From assembly GCA_019653755.1 (NCBI GenBank), contig BPCL01000006.1, positions 1 through 64,000 of the forward strand: a stretch of 64,000 nt of DNA, written 5' to 3'. Below, piece by piece: positions 26,489-37,319 of this stretch. The notes below the pieces were generated by a model, which was not told where the DNA came from, made no database searches, and worked only from the letters and a program-made list of their open reading frames with translations. A program made the translations under genes and the position numbers. Numbering within the stretch: the first letter of the stretch is position 1; every line of letters begins with the position of its first letter. This DNA is from Woeseia sp. (GTDB lineage: Bacteria; Pseudomonadota; Gammaproteobacteria; Steroidobacterales; UBA11654).

Positions 26489-28248
26489 AAGCTAAAACAA
26501 CAAAAAGAATAATATTTTCTCTTATATTCTTAAGCGCGGGCTCTCTTCTGGCACTGATGTTTGCTGCAGACAATCCCAATGAGCTAAACAGAATGCAATC
26601 ATCTCTTTTGGTATTGAACATACTCTCTTTTATAGTTTTTCTTATCATTGTGGCCTTAAGCGCTAAGAACCTCTTAAATGATTATAGAAAAAACAAACTA
26701 GGAGCGAAACTAAGACTAAGAATGGCATTAGCTTTTAGTGGGCTAGCAGTTATCCCTGCTGTGGTACTTTTCTTTTTTGCGATAAACTTTATGAACAAAG
26801 GTATCAGCGTTTGGTCGGACGCTGATGTCGAACAAGGGTTAAACAATGCATTAATGCTCGGCAGATCAGCCCTGGACGAAAAAATACAACAAGGGTTGTT
26901 TGAAACCACAAACATCGCTCTTCAACTTCAAGGAATTGAAAACATTGATCTTCAACTAAGGGAGTTAGTTCAAAAATCTAAAGCAGAGCAATTGGTTATA
27001 TTAGACTCGGATATACAGGTCCTTGCTTCTGGATCAGACCAAATCAGCAGGGTTAGCACAAGAATTCCAACACTTCTAGAGATTGAGCAAGCCAACCTAA
27101 AACAATCTTGGACAAGCCTGGATTCAAGCCCAGACGGCTCTTATCTAATTCGAGTATTGGTTCCTGTTCTGAGTTTTTCATCAAACCAGAAACCACTTTA
27201 TTTACAGGCCTTTTTCAGTGTTGATCCAAAATTAAGCATGATGGCTGACTCAGTAGAGGAAACATACGCTCGCTACGGTAGATTAAACTTCATGAAGGAT
27301 CCAATACAATATAGTTATATTCTAACCTTAGCTATTGTTGTGCTTTTAGCATTATTGTTAGCAATTTATGGCTCTATTGAGTTTGCAGATAGACTCGTTA
27401 AACCTATTGAATCCCTTGAGAAAGAAGCTGAATCTATGATTAAAAACCCAAGATTTGCTGACAACAATAATTCTTCAGATGAAATTACAACGCTTGTTAA
27501 CTCCTTTATGAAGGCACAAAAAGAGGCGGCATGGAGCGATGTTGCTAGAAGAATGGCTCACGAGATAAACAATCCATTAACACCAATTCAATTATCAGCC
27601 GAAAGAATTAAAAAAAGATTCTCAACCTCTACAGGCGAGGACCTAAATTTCATTACCACCTCCACAGACACAATAGTAAACCAAGTAGAAGTTTTAAGAG
27701 AAATGGTCAATGCGTTTGGAAAATTTGCAGAACAACCGAAATTAAAAACAGAAAGAATAAATATGCCTAAAATAATTGACGAAGCTATAGGTTTGTATTC
27801 AAAAGATCACAAGGCTATAAAATTCTCTTCAAAATATACTGACGAGACTTTTATTCATGGGGATGAAAAAAAACTTAGACAAATACTTAATAATTTATTA
27901 AAAAATTCAATCGATGCTTTGGCTAATATTGAAAAGCCTAGAATAACTGTTGCTACAAAGGATATTCAAATCAACAAGATAGACTTCTTAGAGCTGTCAA
28001 TAGAAGATAACGGTATTGGTTTTAGCGAGGAAACTGTCAGCAAAGCATTTGAACCTTACGTATCAACAAAACCAAAAGGGAAGGGGTTAGGCTTAGCTAT
28101 TGTGAAGAACATTGTTGATGAGCACCAAGGCCATATTGCAATTAAGAATAACCCAGAAGGAGCGAGCGTAATAATTACGATTCCTGTAAAGGAACACAAA
28201 ACAAAACTTATAGATGAACACAAAACAAAAATTAATTATGGTTGTTGA
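26470..28248 (+). CDS. NtrY-like membrane sensor histidine kinase
   Basis: A 592-residue kinase. Three hydrophobic segments lie in the first 105 residues, then a periplasmic loop of about 170 residues, a fourth segment near 278-300, a HAMP linker, and the dimerisation/phosphoacceptor helix RRMAHEINNPLTPIQLSAER with His at about residue 364. ATPase boxes: LNNLLKNSIDAL (N), IEDNGIGFSEE (G1), KGKGLGLAIVKN (G2). This layout is that of NtrY. The 3' end overlaps the regulator gene by 35 bases. A 15-bp repeat GAACACAAAACAAAA occurs at 28192 and 28216 within the overlap. Confidence 0.93.
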   Translation: MATIQIKAKTTKRIIFSLIFLSAGSLLALMFAADNPNELNRMQSSLLVLNILSFIVFLIIVALSAKNLLNDYRKNKLGAKLRLRMALAFSGLAVIPAVVLFFFAINFMNKGISVWSDADVEQGLNNALMLGRSALDEKIQQGLFETTNIALQLQGIENIDLQLRELVQKSKAEQLVILDSDIQVLASGSDQISRVSTRIPTLLEIEQANLKQSWTSLDSSPDGSYLIRVLVPVLSFSSNQKPLYLQAFFSVDPKLSMMADSVEETYARYGRLNFMKDPIQYSYILTLAIVVLLALLLAIYGSIEFADRLVKPIESLEKEAESMIKNPRFADNNNSSDEITTLVNSFMKAQKEAAWSDVARRMAHEINNPLTPIQLSAERIKKRFSTSTGEDLNFITTSTDTIVNQVEVLREMVNAFGKFAEQPKLKTERINMPKIIDEAIGLYSKDHKAIKFSSKYTDETFIHGDEKKLRQILNNLLKNSIDALANIEKPRITVATKDIQINKIDFLELSIEDNGIGFSEETVSKAFEPYVSTKPKGKGLGLAIVKNIVDEHQGHIAIKNNPEGASVIITIPVKEHKTKLIDEHKTKINYGC

Positions 28249-29485
28249 TGATGAGTCTGAAATCAGAAACATCATTAAAGAAATTCTAATAGAAGAAGGC
28301 TATACAACACTAACAGCAGCATCTGCAGAAGACGCGAATAGGCTTCTAGTAGAGCATAGGCCAGACTTAGTTTTCCTCGATATTTGGATGCCAGATCAGG
28401 ATGGTATTGAGCTATTAAAAGAATGGTCTTTAGATCAAACAAAAAATTTTCCAGTAATCATGATATCAGGACACGCAACCATAGAAACAGCAATAGAGGC
28501 AACAAAGCTCGGAGCGACAGACTTTATAGAAAAACCAATTTCTATAGAGAAATTATTTAATACAATCGATTCTGTTTTTTTAGAAGAAGCTCAAGAAGAA
28601 GACATCCTTACCTATATAATCAAACAAAACAAAAAATTCTCTGATATTTTCAAGGCAACTATTGCCGAAGAAATAAACCAAACGATGGTCTTCTTATTAG
28701 GAGAAGACGGCACAGAAAAAGAAGGCTGGGCTAAATACTTACACTTCAGAAAACATAGAAACTACACAAACTTTTATGTTATGCAACTAAACCTTCTTGC
28801 TGTGGACCACAAAGAACCAAATAATTTCTTTGACGAGCTTGACGCTAGCCTTAATAAGTTAAACGAAGCTGAAATATTTATTAAAGGGAATTCATTTGTT
28901 AGATGCTTCCTTTCAAGATGAAGCAATAAAAGCTATTAAAAATAATAAAAATAAAGGGTTAAGTTTTTATATAAGCTTAAATGACGAAGAAATGATGAGC
29001 AGATTTTCTTTTGTACAATCTCAGTCTGTCAATATACCTCCACTAAGAAGGTACCTCCACGATGTACCTGAATTACTCGATCTTTGTGTTGAATATTTCA
29101 ACAAAAAAGAAGACCTGGCCTACAGAAGGTTTAGTTTGGCAGCACAAAACATGCTCACCAAGTATCCTTGGCCGGGAAATCTAAAACAACTCATTGACAT
29201 GGTTCATGCTTTATTGGCCAGAAAAGACAAAGAGATTATAAATGTGGAGGAAATTGAGGAAACGCTTACACTTCAAGGGCCGAAAGGAAATTTACTGATA
29301 GAAAGCAATATTATGACCCTCAATATGAAAGAAGCTAGACGACAGTTTGAAAGGGCTTTTCTAGTAAGACAACTAGAGTTAGTGGGGGAAAAATCAGCGA
29401 GTTATCACGTCGAGTAGAGATGGAGAGGACAAATCTTTATAGAAAGCTTCAATCACTAGGGATTGAATACAAAAAGAAAAAATAA
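28214..29485 (+). CDS. NtrX-like response regulator with degenerate AAA+ domain (two frameshifts)
   Basis: About 424 residues once two indels (near 28895, 29392) are corrected. The receiver domain is intact (MVVDDESEIRN, phosphoacceptor Asp56 in VFLDIWMPDQDG, Thr/Ser and Lys at MISGHA and FIEKPIS). The central region is homologous to NtrX, with PPLRRYLHDVPELLDL and YPWPGNLKQLIDMV, but Walker A is GEDGTEKE (about 163-170) in place of GESGTGKE, and I see no GAFTGA loop or Walker B. The C-terminal Fis-type helix-turn-helix (ISELSRRVEMERTNLYRKLQ) is intact. It should bind DNA yet not drive sigma-54. Confidence 0.88.
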
Positions 29486-29489
29486 TAGA

Positions 29490-31231
29490 TTACATCTTAG
29501 AGGGAGCTGAGACCCCAAGAAGGCTCAAACCATCCTTTTATAACAATTGAAACAGAACGCAATAAAATAACTCTTGCGTTTCGCGTTTCATCCTCATCGA
29601 TCACAAACTTCTGTTTGCCATAGTAAGAATGAAATAATTGAGCAATATCTTTTAAGTAGTTGGAAAGCTTATTGACAGCTCTCTTTCTCTGCTGAGGTTT
29701 TTATAATATCAGGATATTTTTGAAGCATGGTTATAAGCTCAGACTCATGCTTACTATCAAGGGACCCGATATTTTTTATACCTAAGTCGTGATCATTTTT
29801 ATAGCCTTTTTTTTCTATTTCTTTCATCACACTACAAATTCTTGCATTGGCATATTGAATATAATAAACAGGGTTTAGGTTGCTTTGTTCTTTTGCTAGC
29901 TCCAGGTCAAAATCTAGGTGTTGGTCATATGATCTGCTCACATAAATAAACCTTGCTGCATCGATACCCACTTCTTCATAGAGCTCCCTCATTGGAATGA
30001 ACTCCCCAGATCTTGTGGACATTTGTACCTTCTTTTTTCCCCTATAAAGAGTTACAAACTGCATTAAAACTATTTCTAGGTCCTCAGGATTATAATCCAT
30101 AGAAGCAAGACCGCCTCTCAATCTGTTTATATAGCCATGATGGTCTGATCCAAGAATATTTATTAATTTGTCAAAGCCCCTCTCTTTTTTATCAGCGTGG
30201 TAAGCAATATCAGAAGCAAAATAAGTGCTTCTCCCGTCATCTCTTAAGACAACCCTATCCTTGTCATCACCATAGGCAGTGGTGTTTAACCAGGTGGCGC
30301 CATCTTTATTAAACAAAGCTTTTTTTGTCTTTAGTTTTTTTAAGGCCATATCAATTTTAGAATGATTGATCATAGTTTTTTCTGAGAACCAATGATCAAA
30401 CTCCACACCAAAACTACTTAAATCTGACTTAATTATTTTTATCATTTTGTCTACAACGGAGGCCGTAACTTCTTCAAAAATAGATTCACCAACAGAATCT
30501 TTAATTATTGAAATAAGAGCGTCTGCCTCACGATCTTCATCAGCTTCTTTAACCTTCAAACCTGGAATCGAGAGCTTATTGATTTCAGCAATAGCTTGCT
30601 TGGGAATAACCTCTGTAAGGTTACTAATATAAGATCCTTGGTAGCAAGCAGCTGGGACCGTTAATAAAGATTCTTTTTTATTTATCAAGGCCAGCAAAAC
30701 ACTCAAAACAAGAATATCAATTTGCCTTCCTGAGTCATTGATATAGTATTCGCAGCTTACAGTGTGGCCCGCTTTCCTTAGGATTTTTGCCAGAGAGTCG
30801 CCATAGGCAGCATGTCTACCATGCCCAACATGAAGAGGCCCTGTTGGGTTTGAGGAAACAAACTCAAGAAGAATAGAATCCTCTGAATTAGTTGGAAAGG
30901 AGCCATAGTTGTTCTCCTGTTCTAGGATAGACGTTAACAGATCGGCTTTTGTTCTGTCATCCACAAAAAAATTTATAAAACCTGGTGGGGCGACTTCAAT
31001 TTTTGTGAGCCACTTTGGACGCTCTATCGTCCTGCTTATAATTTCAGCAACCTTAAGCGGCTTTATGTTAGCTTTGCCACTAATTTTTAGTGCAATATTT
31101 GATGAAAAATCTCCATGGTCTGATTGAGTGGATTGGCTAATCTCTATTTCAAAAGTATTGATTAAATCTTCTTCAATAAGATCACCTTCTTTTATGGACG
31201 AGCGTATTATTTTTTTTAGTTTGTCTTTCAT
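29490..31231 (-). CDS. argS: Arginyl-tRNA synthetase (two frameshifts)
   Basis: Class I aminoacyl-tRNA synthetase, about 580 residues. N-terminal Arg-tRNA domain (DFSSNIALKI), then SSNPTGPLHVGHGRHAAYGDS, where HVGH is the HIGH motif, ILGSDHHGYINRL, and QMSTRSGEF at the KMSKS position. Two indels near 29673 and 29538 must be bridged to reach HSYYGKQKFVIDEDE and the terminus LSLLGVSAPSKM with TAA at 29490-29492. The 3' end converges on the regulator gene with 4 bases between. Confidence 0.95.
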
Positions 31232-31239
31232 TTTCTAAG

Positions 31240-33225
31240 TTAGGACATATCCAAAGGATCTATATCAAGTTGCCATTTGATCATCTTATTAATAACATTT
31301 TTTTCTAAAAACAGATCAACTTTATTAATCGTGTTGTGAAGTTTCTTTTTGTTTGTATCCAATAGTAATATTTGACCCCTGTATTTTCCTAGCTTTCTTT
31401 CTATAGGCGAGGAAACAGGACCTAAAACTATAGTTGTATTATTTGGTATAGCGTTACAAAAACCAGCTATTTTAGACAAAAAGTTAAACACCCTTTTTTT
31501 GTTTATAGACTCTGCTCTTATTAAAACGGCGCCATTGTATGGAGGCCATCGCCCCCTTCTTTCCAGAATTGCATTTGAATAAAATGACAAATAATCTTTG
31601 GTTATGATTTCTTTAAGCAAAAAATTATCAGGATTATTTGTTTGAATCACCACCAACCCTCTTTCATTTCTTCTGCCTGCTCGACCCGACGCTTGAAAAA
31701 AATGCTGGGCAAAACGCTCTCCACTTCTAAAATCACTTCCGAATATACCTTGATCTGCATTTACTATCGCAACCATTGATAGGTTTGCGAAGTCATGTCC
31801 TTTGGTTAACATTTGTGTTCCTACAAGGATTTTAGCCTTGCCACTTCGTGCTAGATTAAAAACTTCTTCCCTTCTTTTTATAGAGCGTGTTGAGTCTCGA
31901 TCAATCCTGAGGACAGTTTCTTTAGGAAACTCTTCTTTCAAGCATTCTTCAATCTTTTGTGTGCCTTTTCCGATAACAATGTTTTCAGCTTCGCAGAGAT
32001 TACAGGAATCAGAAACCTTTTTTTCAAAAGCACAATGATGACATCTTAGAAGCATACGTTGTTTATATAAAACCAAGCTGCTATCACATTTGGGGCATTC
32101 CTCTATGTGTCCACACTCACTACACATGGTTAAAGGGGCGTAACCCCTTCTGTTTAAGTAAATTAAGACTTGCTTGTCTTTTTTAAGTTGGGTTTTTATG
32201 TCATTAATCAGCGGTTGAGCTAGCCTTTATTTGTTTGATGAATACGTAGATCAATAACTTTTGTCTTCGGAGGGGGTGTAGAGAAGACCCTTTTTTTCAT
32301 TTCAACGGAAACATACTTTTTATTATTCACGTTGTGCAGAGACTCAAAAGACGGCGTAGCTGATCCTAAAACTAAACTAGACCCATGTTCTTTCGACTTA
32401 ACTACTGCGAGATCTCTTGCTGAATACATCAGACCTGTTTGTTGTTTATAGGATTGGTCATGTTCCTCATCGACTACCACTATCCCAAGCGATGCAAAGG
32501 GGGTAAAAATAGCTGATCTCGTTCCAACTACCAGTTGAACTTTACCTTCTTTTGCGCCAAGCCATATTTCTGCTCTTTTTTTCGCGCTTGTTCCAGAGTG
32601 TATAATTTTTACCATGTCACCAAATCGGTCAGTTAAGACAAATGAAATTTGAGGGGTTAATCCAATTTCAGGAACCAAAAACAGAGCTTGATTGCCTTTT
32701 GATAGCTCGCTTTCTATTAGCCTCATATATATTTCAGTCTTCCCACTTCCTGTGATCCCATTAAGTAAAACAACATCATTCATTTTCAAATGTGTTTTAC
32801 ATTGAGCTAAAGCAGTCTTTTGGGTTTTGGTTAGAGTTTTTCTTTTTTCCTTAAGTGAGCTAAATAAAGAGCTTTCTATTTCTTTTGGGTATTTCGACTT
32901 TTCTAAGATATTTTGGGACAGCCCCAGCATATATATTTCCAATTGGATAATGATAATATTTTGAGCACCAATCTATTATTGCTCTGGTTTTTTTATCAAT
33001 TATTGGCTCTTTATCAAGAATCTCTATAAAAGGCTTTAACTTAGAGCTCTCCACACTAGAGTTTTTGCTCATAGAATGGATAAATCCTAGCCTTGTCTTT
33101 TTTCCAAACGGAACTAAAATACGCTGGCCAATTTTCGGTTTTACTTCAGATGCTGGATTGATTTTGTAGTCAAAAAGAGTTTTAACAGGAGCTTGGATAG
33201 CGACATTTAAGAAGGTTTTATTCAA
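31240..33225 (-). CDS. priA: Primosomal replication helicase PriA (two frameshifts)
   Basis: PriA restarts stalled replication forks. About 663 residues in three frames: N-terminal DNA-binding domain (LNVAIQAPVKTLFDY, RILVPFGKKTRLGF), Walker A NGITGSGKTEIYM, DEEHD helicase box (VVVDEEHDQSYKQQ), GSATPSFES, then after a break near 32221 LIYLNRRGYAPLTMCSECG and eight zinc-binding Cys (CSECG, CPKCD, CHHC, CNLC), VGTQMLTKGHDF and QASGRAGR. The other break lies near 32890. Slightly shorter than the E. coli protein (732). Confidence 0.94.
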
Positions 33226-33229
33226 TACC

Positions 33230-34342
33230 CTAAAGAGACTTTATGCCCTCACTTACCCTGTCTAAACCAGCAGATAAATAAGTAGCTTCCGAGCCTATGC
33301 CAAACCGCAAGTAACCATCCATACCATAACAATCACCCGGTACTATCAAAACACTTTGTTCAGTTCTAAGTTTGTGTGCAAGCTCCATGCTATTAATATC
33401 CATTTTGTATCCAACAAAGGCCATTCCACCCGCCCTTGGCGGTACAAATGTAAATAAGCCAGCATGGTTATCGAGCCATGACTGGAATAATTGCAAATTC
33501 TCTTTCAACATCTTGCTTGATCTTGATAAAACCTTTCCCCTGGATGATTTAGCCATTATCTTTATTGCTATTTCTTGAGATAGAACTGAAGCGCAAATTG
33601 ACGAATAGTCCTTGTGCGCCCATATTTCCTCAATTAGTTCTTCGTTGGCCACTAACCAACCAATCCTTAAACCAGGGTGTGCAAAAGATTTAGATAAACC
33701 ACAACTAACAATTGCTTTTTCATAAAATTCTATAAAGCTTTTTGTTTCATTCCCTTCAAGCTCTGATCCTCTGTATACCTCATCAGAGTGCACATAAGCA
33801 TCATTGGATCTCGCAATATCTGCAATAGCAGACATTTCATCATCGGTCATCACAGATCCTGTTGGGTTGTTGGGGTTACATATTGATATAAGTTTGGTTT
33901 TAGGTGTGACAAGGTTTTTTAATTCATCAAGATCAAGGTGCCAGTCCAGCTCTTCTCTTAGGTTTATTGTCTTTATTTCAGCCCCAAAGTTTTTTGCTAA
34001 GCCAGGTATTTGCATATAGTTGGGCAAAGCTAGGACCACTTCATCACCTGGTTTAATTAATGCCCAAGCCATAACAAAATTAGCTTCAGCAGAACCGTTG
34101 GTTAGAAGTATGTTTGATTCGTTTGTTTTTGGGTACCAGTCTTTAATAACCTCAAGTAAGCGAGGATCTCCTTGAGTATAACCATAGTGGATTTCCATAG
34201 ATAAAAATTTTTCAATTTCGCTTTCATCCAATAAGTCTTTTATGGACATTGGGTGATTACCGCTATCGCTTAGATTAAAATCCACCTCATTTTCATAGAT
34301 GGATTGAAACCGTTCCATTTCAAATCTTACAAACATAGTCAT
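33230..34342 (-). CDS. Class I/II PLP aminotransferase
   Basis: A 370-residue fold-type I aminotransferase. It has ILLTNGSAEANFV, ICNPNNPTGSVMTDDE, VHSDEVYRGSEL and the Schiff-base Lys in SCGLSKSFAHPGLRIGWLV. The overall form is like aspartate or capreomycidine-type aminotransferases, but no substrate motif is decisive. The first ATG (34342) and a second (34336) are both possible. It abuts priA with a 4-base gap and lies 40 bases from pntB. N-terminus FVRFEMERFQSIYENEVDF is seen in homologs annotated only as aminotransferase. Confidence 0.88.
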   Translation of the reverse strand: MTMFVRFEMERFQSIYENEVDFNLSDSGNHPMSIKDLLDESEIEKFLSMEIHYGYTQGDPRLLEVIKDWYPKTNESNILLTNGSAEANFVMAWALIKPGDEVVLALPNYMQIPGLAKNFGAEIKTINLREELDWHLDLDELKNLVTPKTKLISICNPNNPTGSVMTDDEMSAIADIARSNDAYVHSDEVYRGSELEGNETKSFIEFYEKAIVSCGLSKSFAHPGLRIGWLVANEELIEEIWAHKDYSSICASVLSQEIAIKIMAKSSRGKVLSRSSKMLKENLQLFQSWLDNHAGLFTFVPPRAGGMAFVGYKMDINSMELAHKLRTEQSVLIVPGDCYGMDGYLRFGIGSEATYLSAGLDRVSEGIKSL

Positions 34343-34382
34343 GAGAATAACATACTCTGAAAGCTGGGATAACCGTCTTTAT

Positions 34383-35762
34383 TTATAGTTCTTTAATCGA
34401 TTGCACAAGATCAGATGCAACAGCCTTACCATCGCCATAAAGCATTTTAGTGTTATCTAAAAAGAACAAACTATTTTCTATTCCAGAAAAGCCCGCGCCT
34501 TGACCTCTTTTGACCACGATAACATTAGAAGAGTAGTCAGCATCTAGAATTGGCATGCCATAAATTGGGCTTGAAGGATCTGTTCTGGCCACAGGATTAA
34601 CCACATCGTTTGCTCCAATCACTAGCGCTACATCACAACTCTTAAATTCTTGATTGATCTCATCGGCATCAAAAATGAAATCATAAGGCACACCCGCTTC
34701 TGCTAGCAAAACATTCATGTGCCCAGGCATTCTTCCTGCTACAGGGTGAATTGCAAACTTTACTTCTACGCCTCTTTCCATCAATAGTTGACAAAATTCC
34801 CAAACCTTTTGCTGAGCTTGGGCAACAGCCATTCCATAACCAGGAATGACAATAACTTTTTGTGCAAAAGCCATCATGATGCTGGCATCACTAGCTTCAA
34901 TGGGCTTCATTTCTCCTTTTGTGCCGTCAGAGGATTCACTGGTAGAGGTATCCCCAAAACCACTAAATAAAACATTAGCAAGTGAGCGGTTCATGGCCTT
35001 TGCCATTAATTGGGTTAACAATGTACCAGCCGCCCCGACCACTGTGCCAGCAATTATCATAGAATAGTTTTGTAATACGTAACCCTCAAAACCAACAGCC
35101 AGTCCTGTTAAAGCGTTATACAGGGAAATTACCACAGGCATGTCTGCTCCACCAATAGGTAAGGTCATTGTTATGCCTAAAACCAAAGCAACAATAAATA
35201 TAATCATCACAGGATTATTGATGTAGCCCAGCTCAAAAATTATAAATATAGAGACAATGGATATGACCAACAAGATAATCAGGTTCAATAAATTTTGACC
35301 CTTAAACCTAAATGATCCCTTGATTAGACCTTGTAACTTTCCAAACGCAATCAAACTTCCGGAAAAAGATATTGACCCTATGACACCCCCAATGAGAGCT
35401 AAAGTTACCACGCTTACATGAAGATCATGATCTTTGAATAATTCTACAGCTGCAATCGCTGCTGCTGCACCACCTCCCATTCCATTATAGAGGGCAATCA
35501 TCTGGGGCATATCTGTCATCTCAACTTTTTTAGCCGTGATTCCAGCAATTAAACTTCCCAAGAAGAGAGCAGCACCGATAAGTAAAAAGTTTTCAAGCCC
35601 AGGGTAAAAGAAAGTGACCACTGTCGCCAAAAGCATTCCTGCGCCTGCCAATAAGATGCCTGCTCTAGCGGTTGTTGGAGAGCTCATTCTTTTTAGGCCA
35701 ATAACAAAAGCTATGGCTGCAATTACATAAGAGCTTTGGATAATTATTTCAACACTAGTCAT
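34383..35762 (-). CDS. pntB: NAD(P) transhydrogenase beta subunit
   Basis: A 459-residue protein: about nine membrane helices, then the cytoplasmic NADP(H)-binding domain III with VIVIPGYGMAVAQAQ, HPVAGRMPGHMNVLLAEA, and VVKRGQGAGFSGIEN. The proton-translocating transhydrogenase makes NADPH from NADH. The start overlaps pntAb by 8 bases. With two short alpha subunits upstream this is the split three-gene form seen in alphaproteobacteria and some gammaproteobacteria. Confidence 0.96.
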   Translation of the reverse strand: MTSVEIIIQSSYVIAAIAFVIGLKRMSSPTTARAGILLAGAGMLLATVVTFFYPGLENFLLIGAALFLGSLIAGITAKKVEMTDMPQMIALYNGMGGGAAAAIAAVELFKDHDLHVSVVTLALIGGVIGSISFSGSLIAFGKLQGLIKGSFRFKGQNLLNLIILLVISIVSIFIIFELGYINNPVMIIFIVALVLGITMTLPIGGADMPVVISLYNALTGLAVGFEGYVLQNYSMIIAGTVVGAAGTLLTQLMAKAMNRSLANVLFSGFGDTSTSESSDGTKGEMKPIEASDASIMMAFAQKVIVIPGYGMAVAQAQQKVWEFCQLLMERGVEVKFAIHPVAGRMPGHMNVLLAEAGVPYDFIFDADEINQEFKSCDVALVIGANDVVNPVARTDPSSPIYGMPILDADYSSNVIVVKRGQGAGFSGIENSLFFLDNTKMLYGDGKAVASDLVQSIKEL

Positions 35763-36042
35763 TTTCTTTGCTTGATTTAAACATTTCTAACATTCGTTCT
35801 GTTACTACGTAACCACCAACTGCATTTCCCGAAGCAAGTAAAACACCAATAAAACCAATAGTTTTTTCAAGAGTCGTATCGGCGAAACCTAGGGCAATAA
35901 TGGCACCAACCAGAACTATCCCATGAATAAAATTAGAGCCTGACATCAAGGGCGTATGAAGTATCACTGGGACTTTAGAGATCACCTCGTAACCGGTAAA
36001 GGCAGCGAGAACGAAAATATAAATTGCAATAAAGGTTTCCAT
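35755..36042 (-). CDS. pntAb: NAD(P) transhydrogenase alpha subunit, membrane part
   Basis: A 95-residue protein of three helices, corresponding to the C-terminal membrane section of single-chain PntA: FVLAAFTGYEVISKVPVIL, HTPLMSGSNFIHGIVLVGA, and ASGNAVGGYVVTERML. Lies between pntAa (7-base gap) and pntB (8-base overlap) and belongs to the same transcript. Confidence 0.95.
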   Translation of the reverse strand: METFIAIYIFVLAAFTGYEVISKVPVILHTPLMSGSNFIHGIVLVGAIIALGFADTTLEKTIGFIGVLLASGNAVGGYVVTERMLEMFKSSKEND

Positions 36043-36049
36043 TGTTTAT

Positions 36050-37165
36050 TTATTTACCATTAGGGCTAAACGTAACCTTGCCATTGTTGGTTAGATTAGA
36101 GCCTGTAAAAATTTCATCATCCCAGTCAATCTCAAGACCATTTTCGCCGATAGCAGGAAACAAGAAGTTCGCTAGATTTTTAGAATAAAGTTCACTGGCA
36201 TGTTTTGGCATCGTTGCTGCCAAATTTGTTGGTCCACAAACAAGAACTCCTTCAAAATCAATAGTTTCATCCGCTTTAGTTACTTCACAATTACCGCCTG
36301 AAACTGCACCTAAGTCAATAATTACTGATCCTGGCATCATTTTACTAACAGTGGCTTTATCTATAAGTTTGGGAGCTGGCTTACCTGGAACAGCAGCGGT
36401 GGTTATAACCACATCTGATTGACCTATATTCTCAACTAAAATTTCCTTTTGTTTTTTCAATTCTTCCTTTGTTAGCTCTCTAGCATAACCCCCATCACCT
36501 TCTGCAGAGACTCCAGTATCTAAAAATGTAGCACCCAATGATTCAATCTGTTCTTTCGTGCTGCTCCTAACATCAAAGGCTAACACTCTTGAGCCCAGAC
36601 GTTTCGCTGTGGCGATAGCCTGCAACCCTGCTACGCCGGCGCCTATAACTAAAACCTGCGACGGTCGAACAGTTCCAGCAGCAGTTGTTAGCATTGGAAA
36701 GAATTTATTGGAATGATTAGCAGCGAGAACCACAGCCTTATAACCAGCTATAGATGCTTGTGAAGATAGCGCATCCATTGATTGTGCTCTTGATATTCTT
36801 GGAATTAGCTCTACTGAAAATGAGACCAGGTTCTGTTTTGCCATTTGTTTAATTAGGCTCTCATTATCAAAGGGGTTCATAAACCCAATGACAATGGTGT
36901 TCTCTTTCAATGATGTTATGTCTTTATCGTTAGGAGGGTTTACTGTTAGGAGAATATTGCAGCCACTTAACACATCTTGCCTTGATTCTTGAAAAGCACA
37001 AACCTTAGGGTAATTATTATCATTATAGCCTGCTGATCTTCCAGCATTTTTTTCAATGAGAAACTCTGCACCACTCGCAGCTAATTTTTTAGCAATTTCT
37101 GGGACGACAGCAACCCTAGTTTCGTTGTTCGCCGTTTCTTTGATGATACCAATTTTTATAGCCAT
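36050..37165 (-). CDS. pntAa: NAD(P) transhydrogenase alpha subunit, soluble NAD-binding part
   Basis: A 371-residue NAD(H)-binding subunit, related to alanine dehydrogenase. It starts IKIGIIKETANNETRVAVVPE and shows FSVELIPRISRAQSMDALSS, VLVIGAGVAGLQAIATAKRLG (Rossmann motif), and FDVRSSTKEQIESLGA. It acts as domain I of transhydrogenase in the cytoplasm. First gene of the leftward pntAa-pntAb-pntB operon; the 154-base gap to the divergent HNH gene must hold its promoter. Confidence 0.96.
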   Translation of the reverse strand: MAIKIGIIKETANNETRVAVVPEIAKKLAASGAEFLIEKNAGRSAGYNDNNYPKVCAFQESRQDVLSGCNILLTVNPPNDKDITSLKENTIVIGFMNPFDNESLIKQMAKQNLVSFSVELIPRISRAQSMDALSSQASIAGYKAVVLAANHSNKFFPMLTTAAGTVRPSQVLVIGAGVAGLQAIATAKRLGSRVLAFDVRSSTKEQIESLGATFLDTGVSAEGDGGYARELTKEELKKQKEILVENIGQSDVVITTAAVPGKPAPKLIDKATVSKMMPGSVIIDLGAVSGGNCEVTKADETIDFEGVLVCGPTNLAATMPKHASELYSKNLANFLFPAIGENGLEIDWDDEIFTGSNLTNNGKVTFSPNGK

Positions 37166-37319
37166 AAAGAAAAGTTAGAAAATATATTCTTTCAACCTAT
37201 TTAATCGTCAGAGAGACTAACATGATTAGAAAAAAACCAAGAAAAAAAAGACCATATTTAAATTATTTTTCATGTAAAAATTGTTTAATATTATCCATAC
37301 AAAATAAAAACATTCTTAT

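Noticed and set aside
28192-28230. 15-bp direct repeat at the kinase/regulator overlap as a mobile or regulatory repeat
   Set aside because: Two copies of GAACACAAAACAAAA 24 bases apart in an A-rich coding overlap are best explained by a small local duplication.
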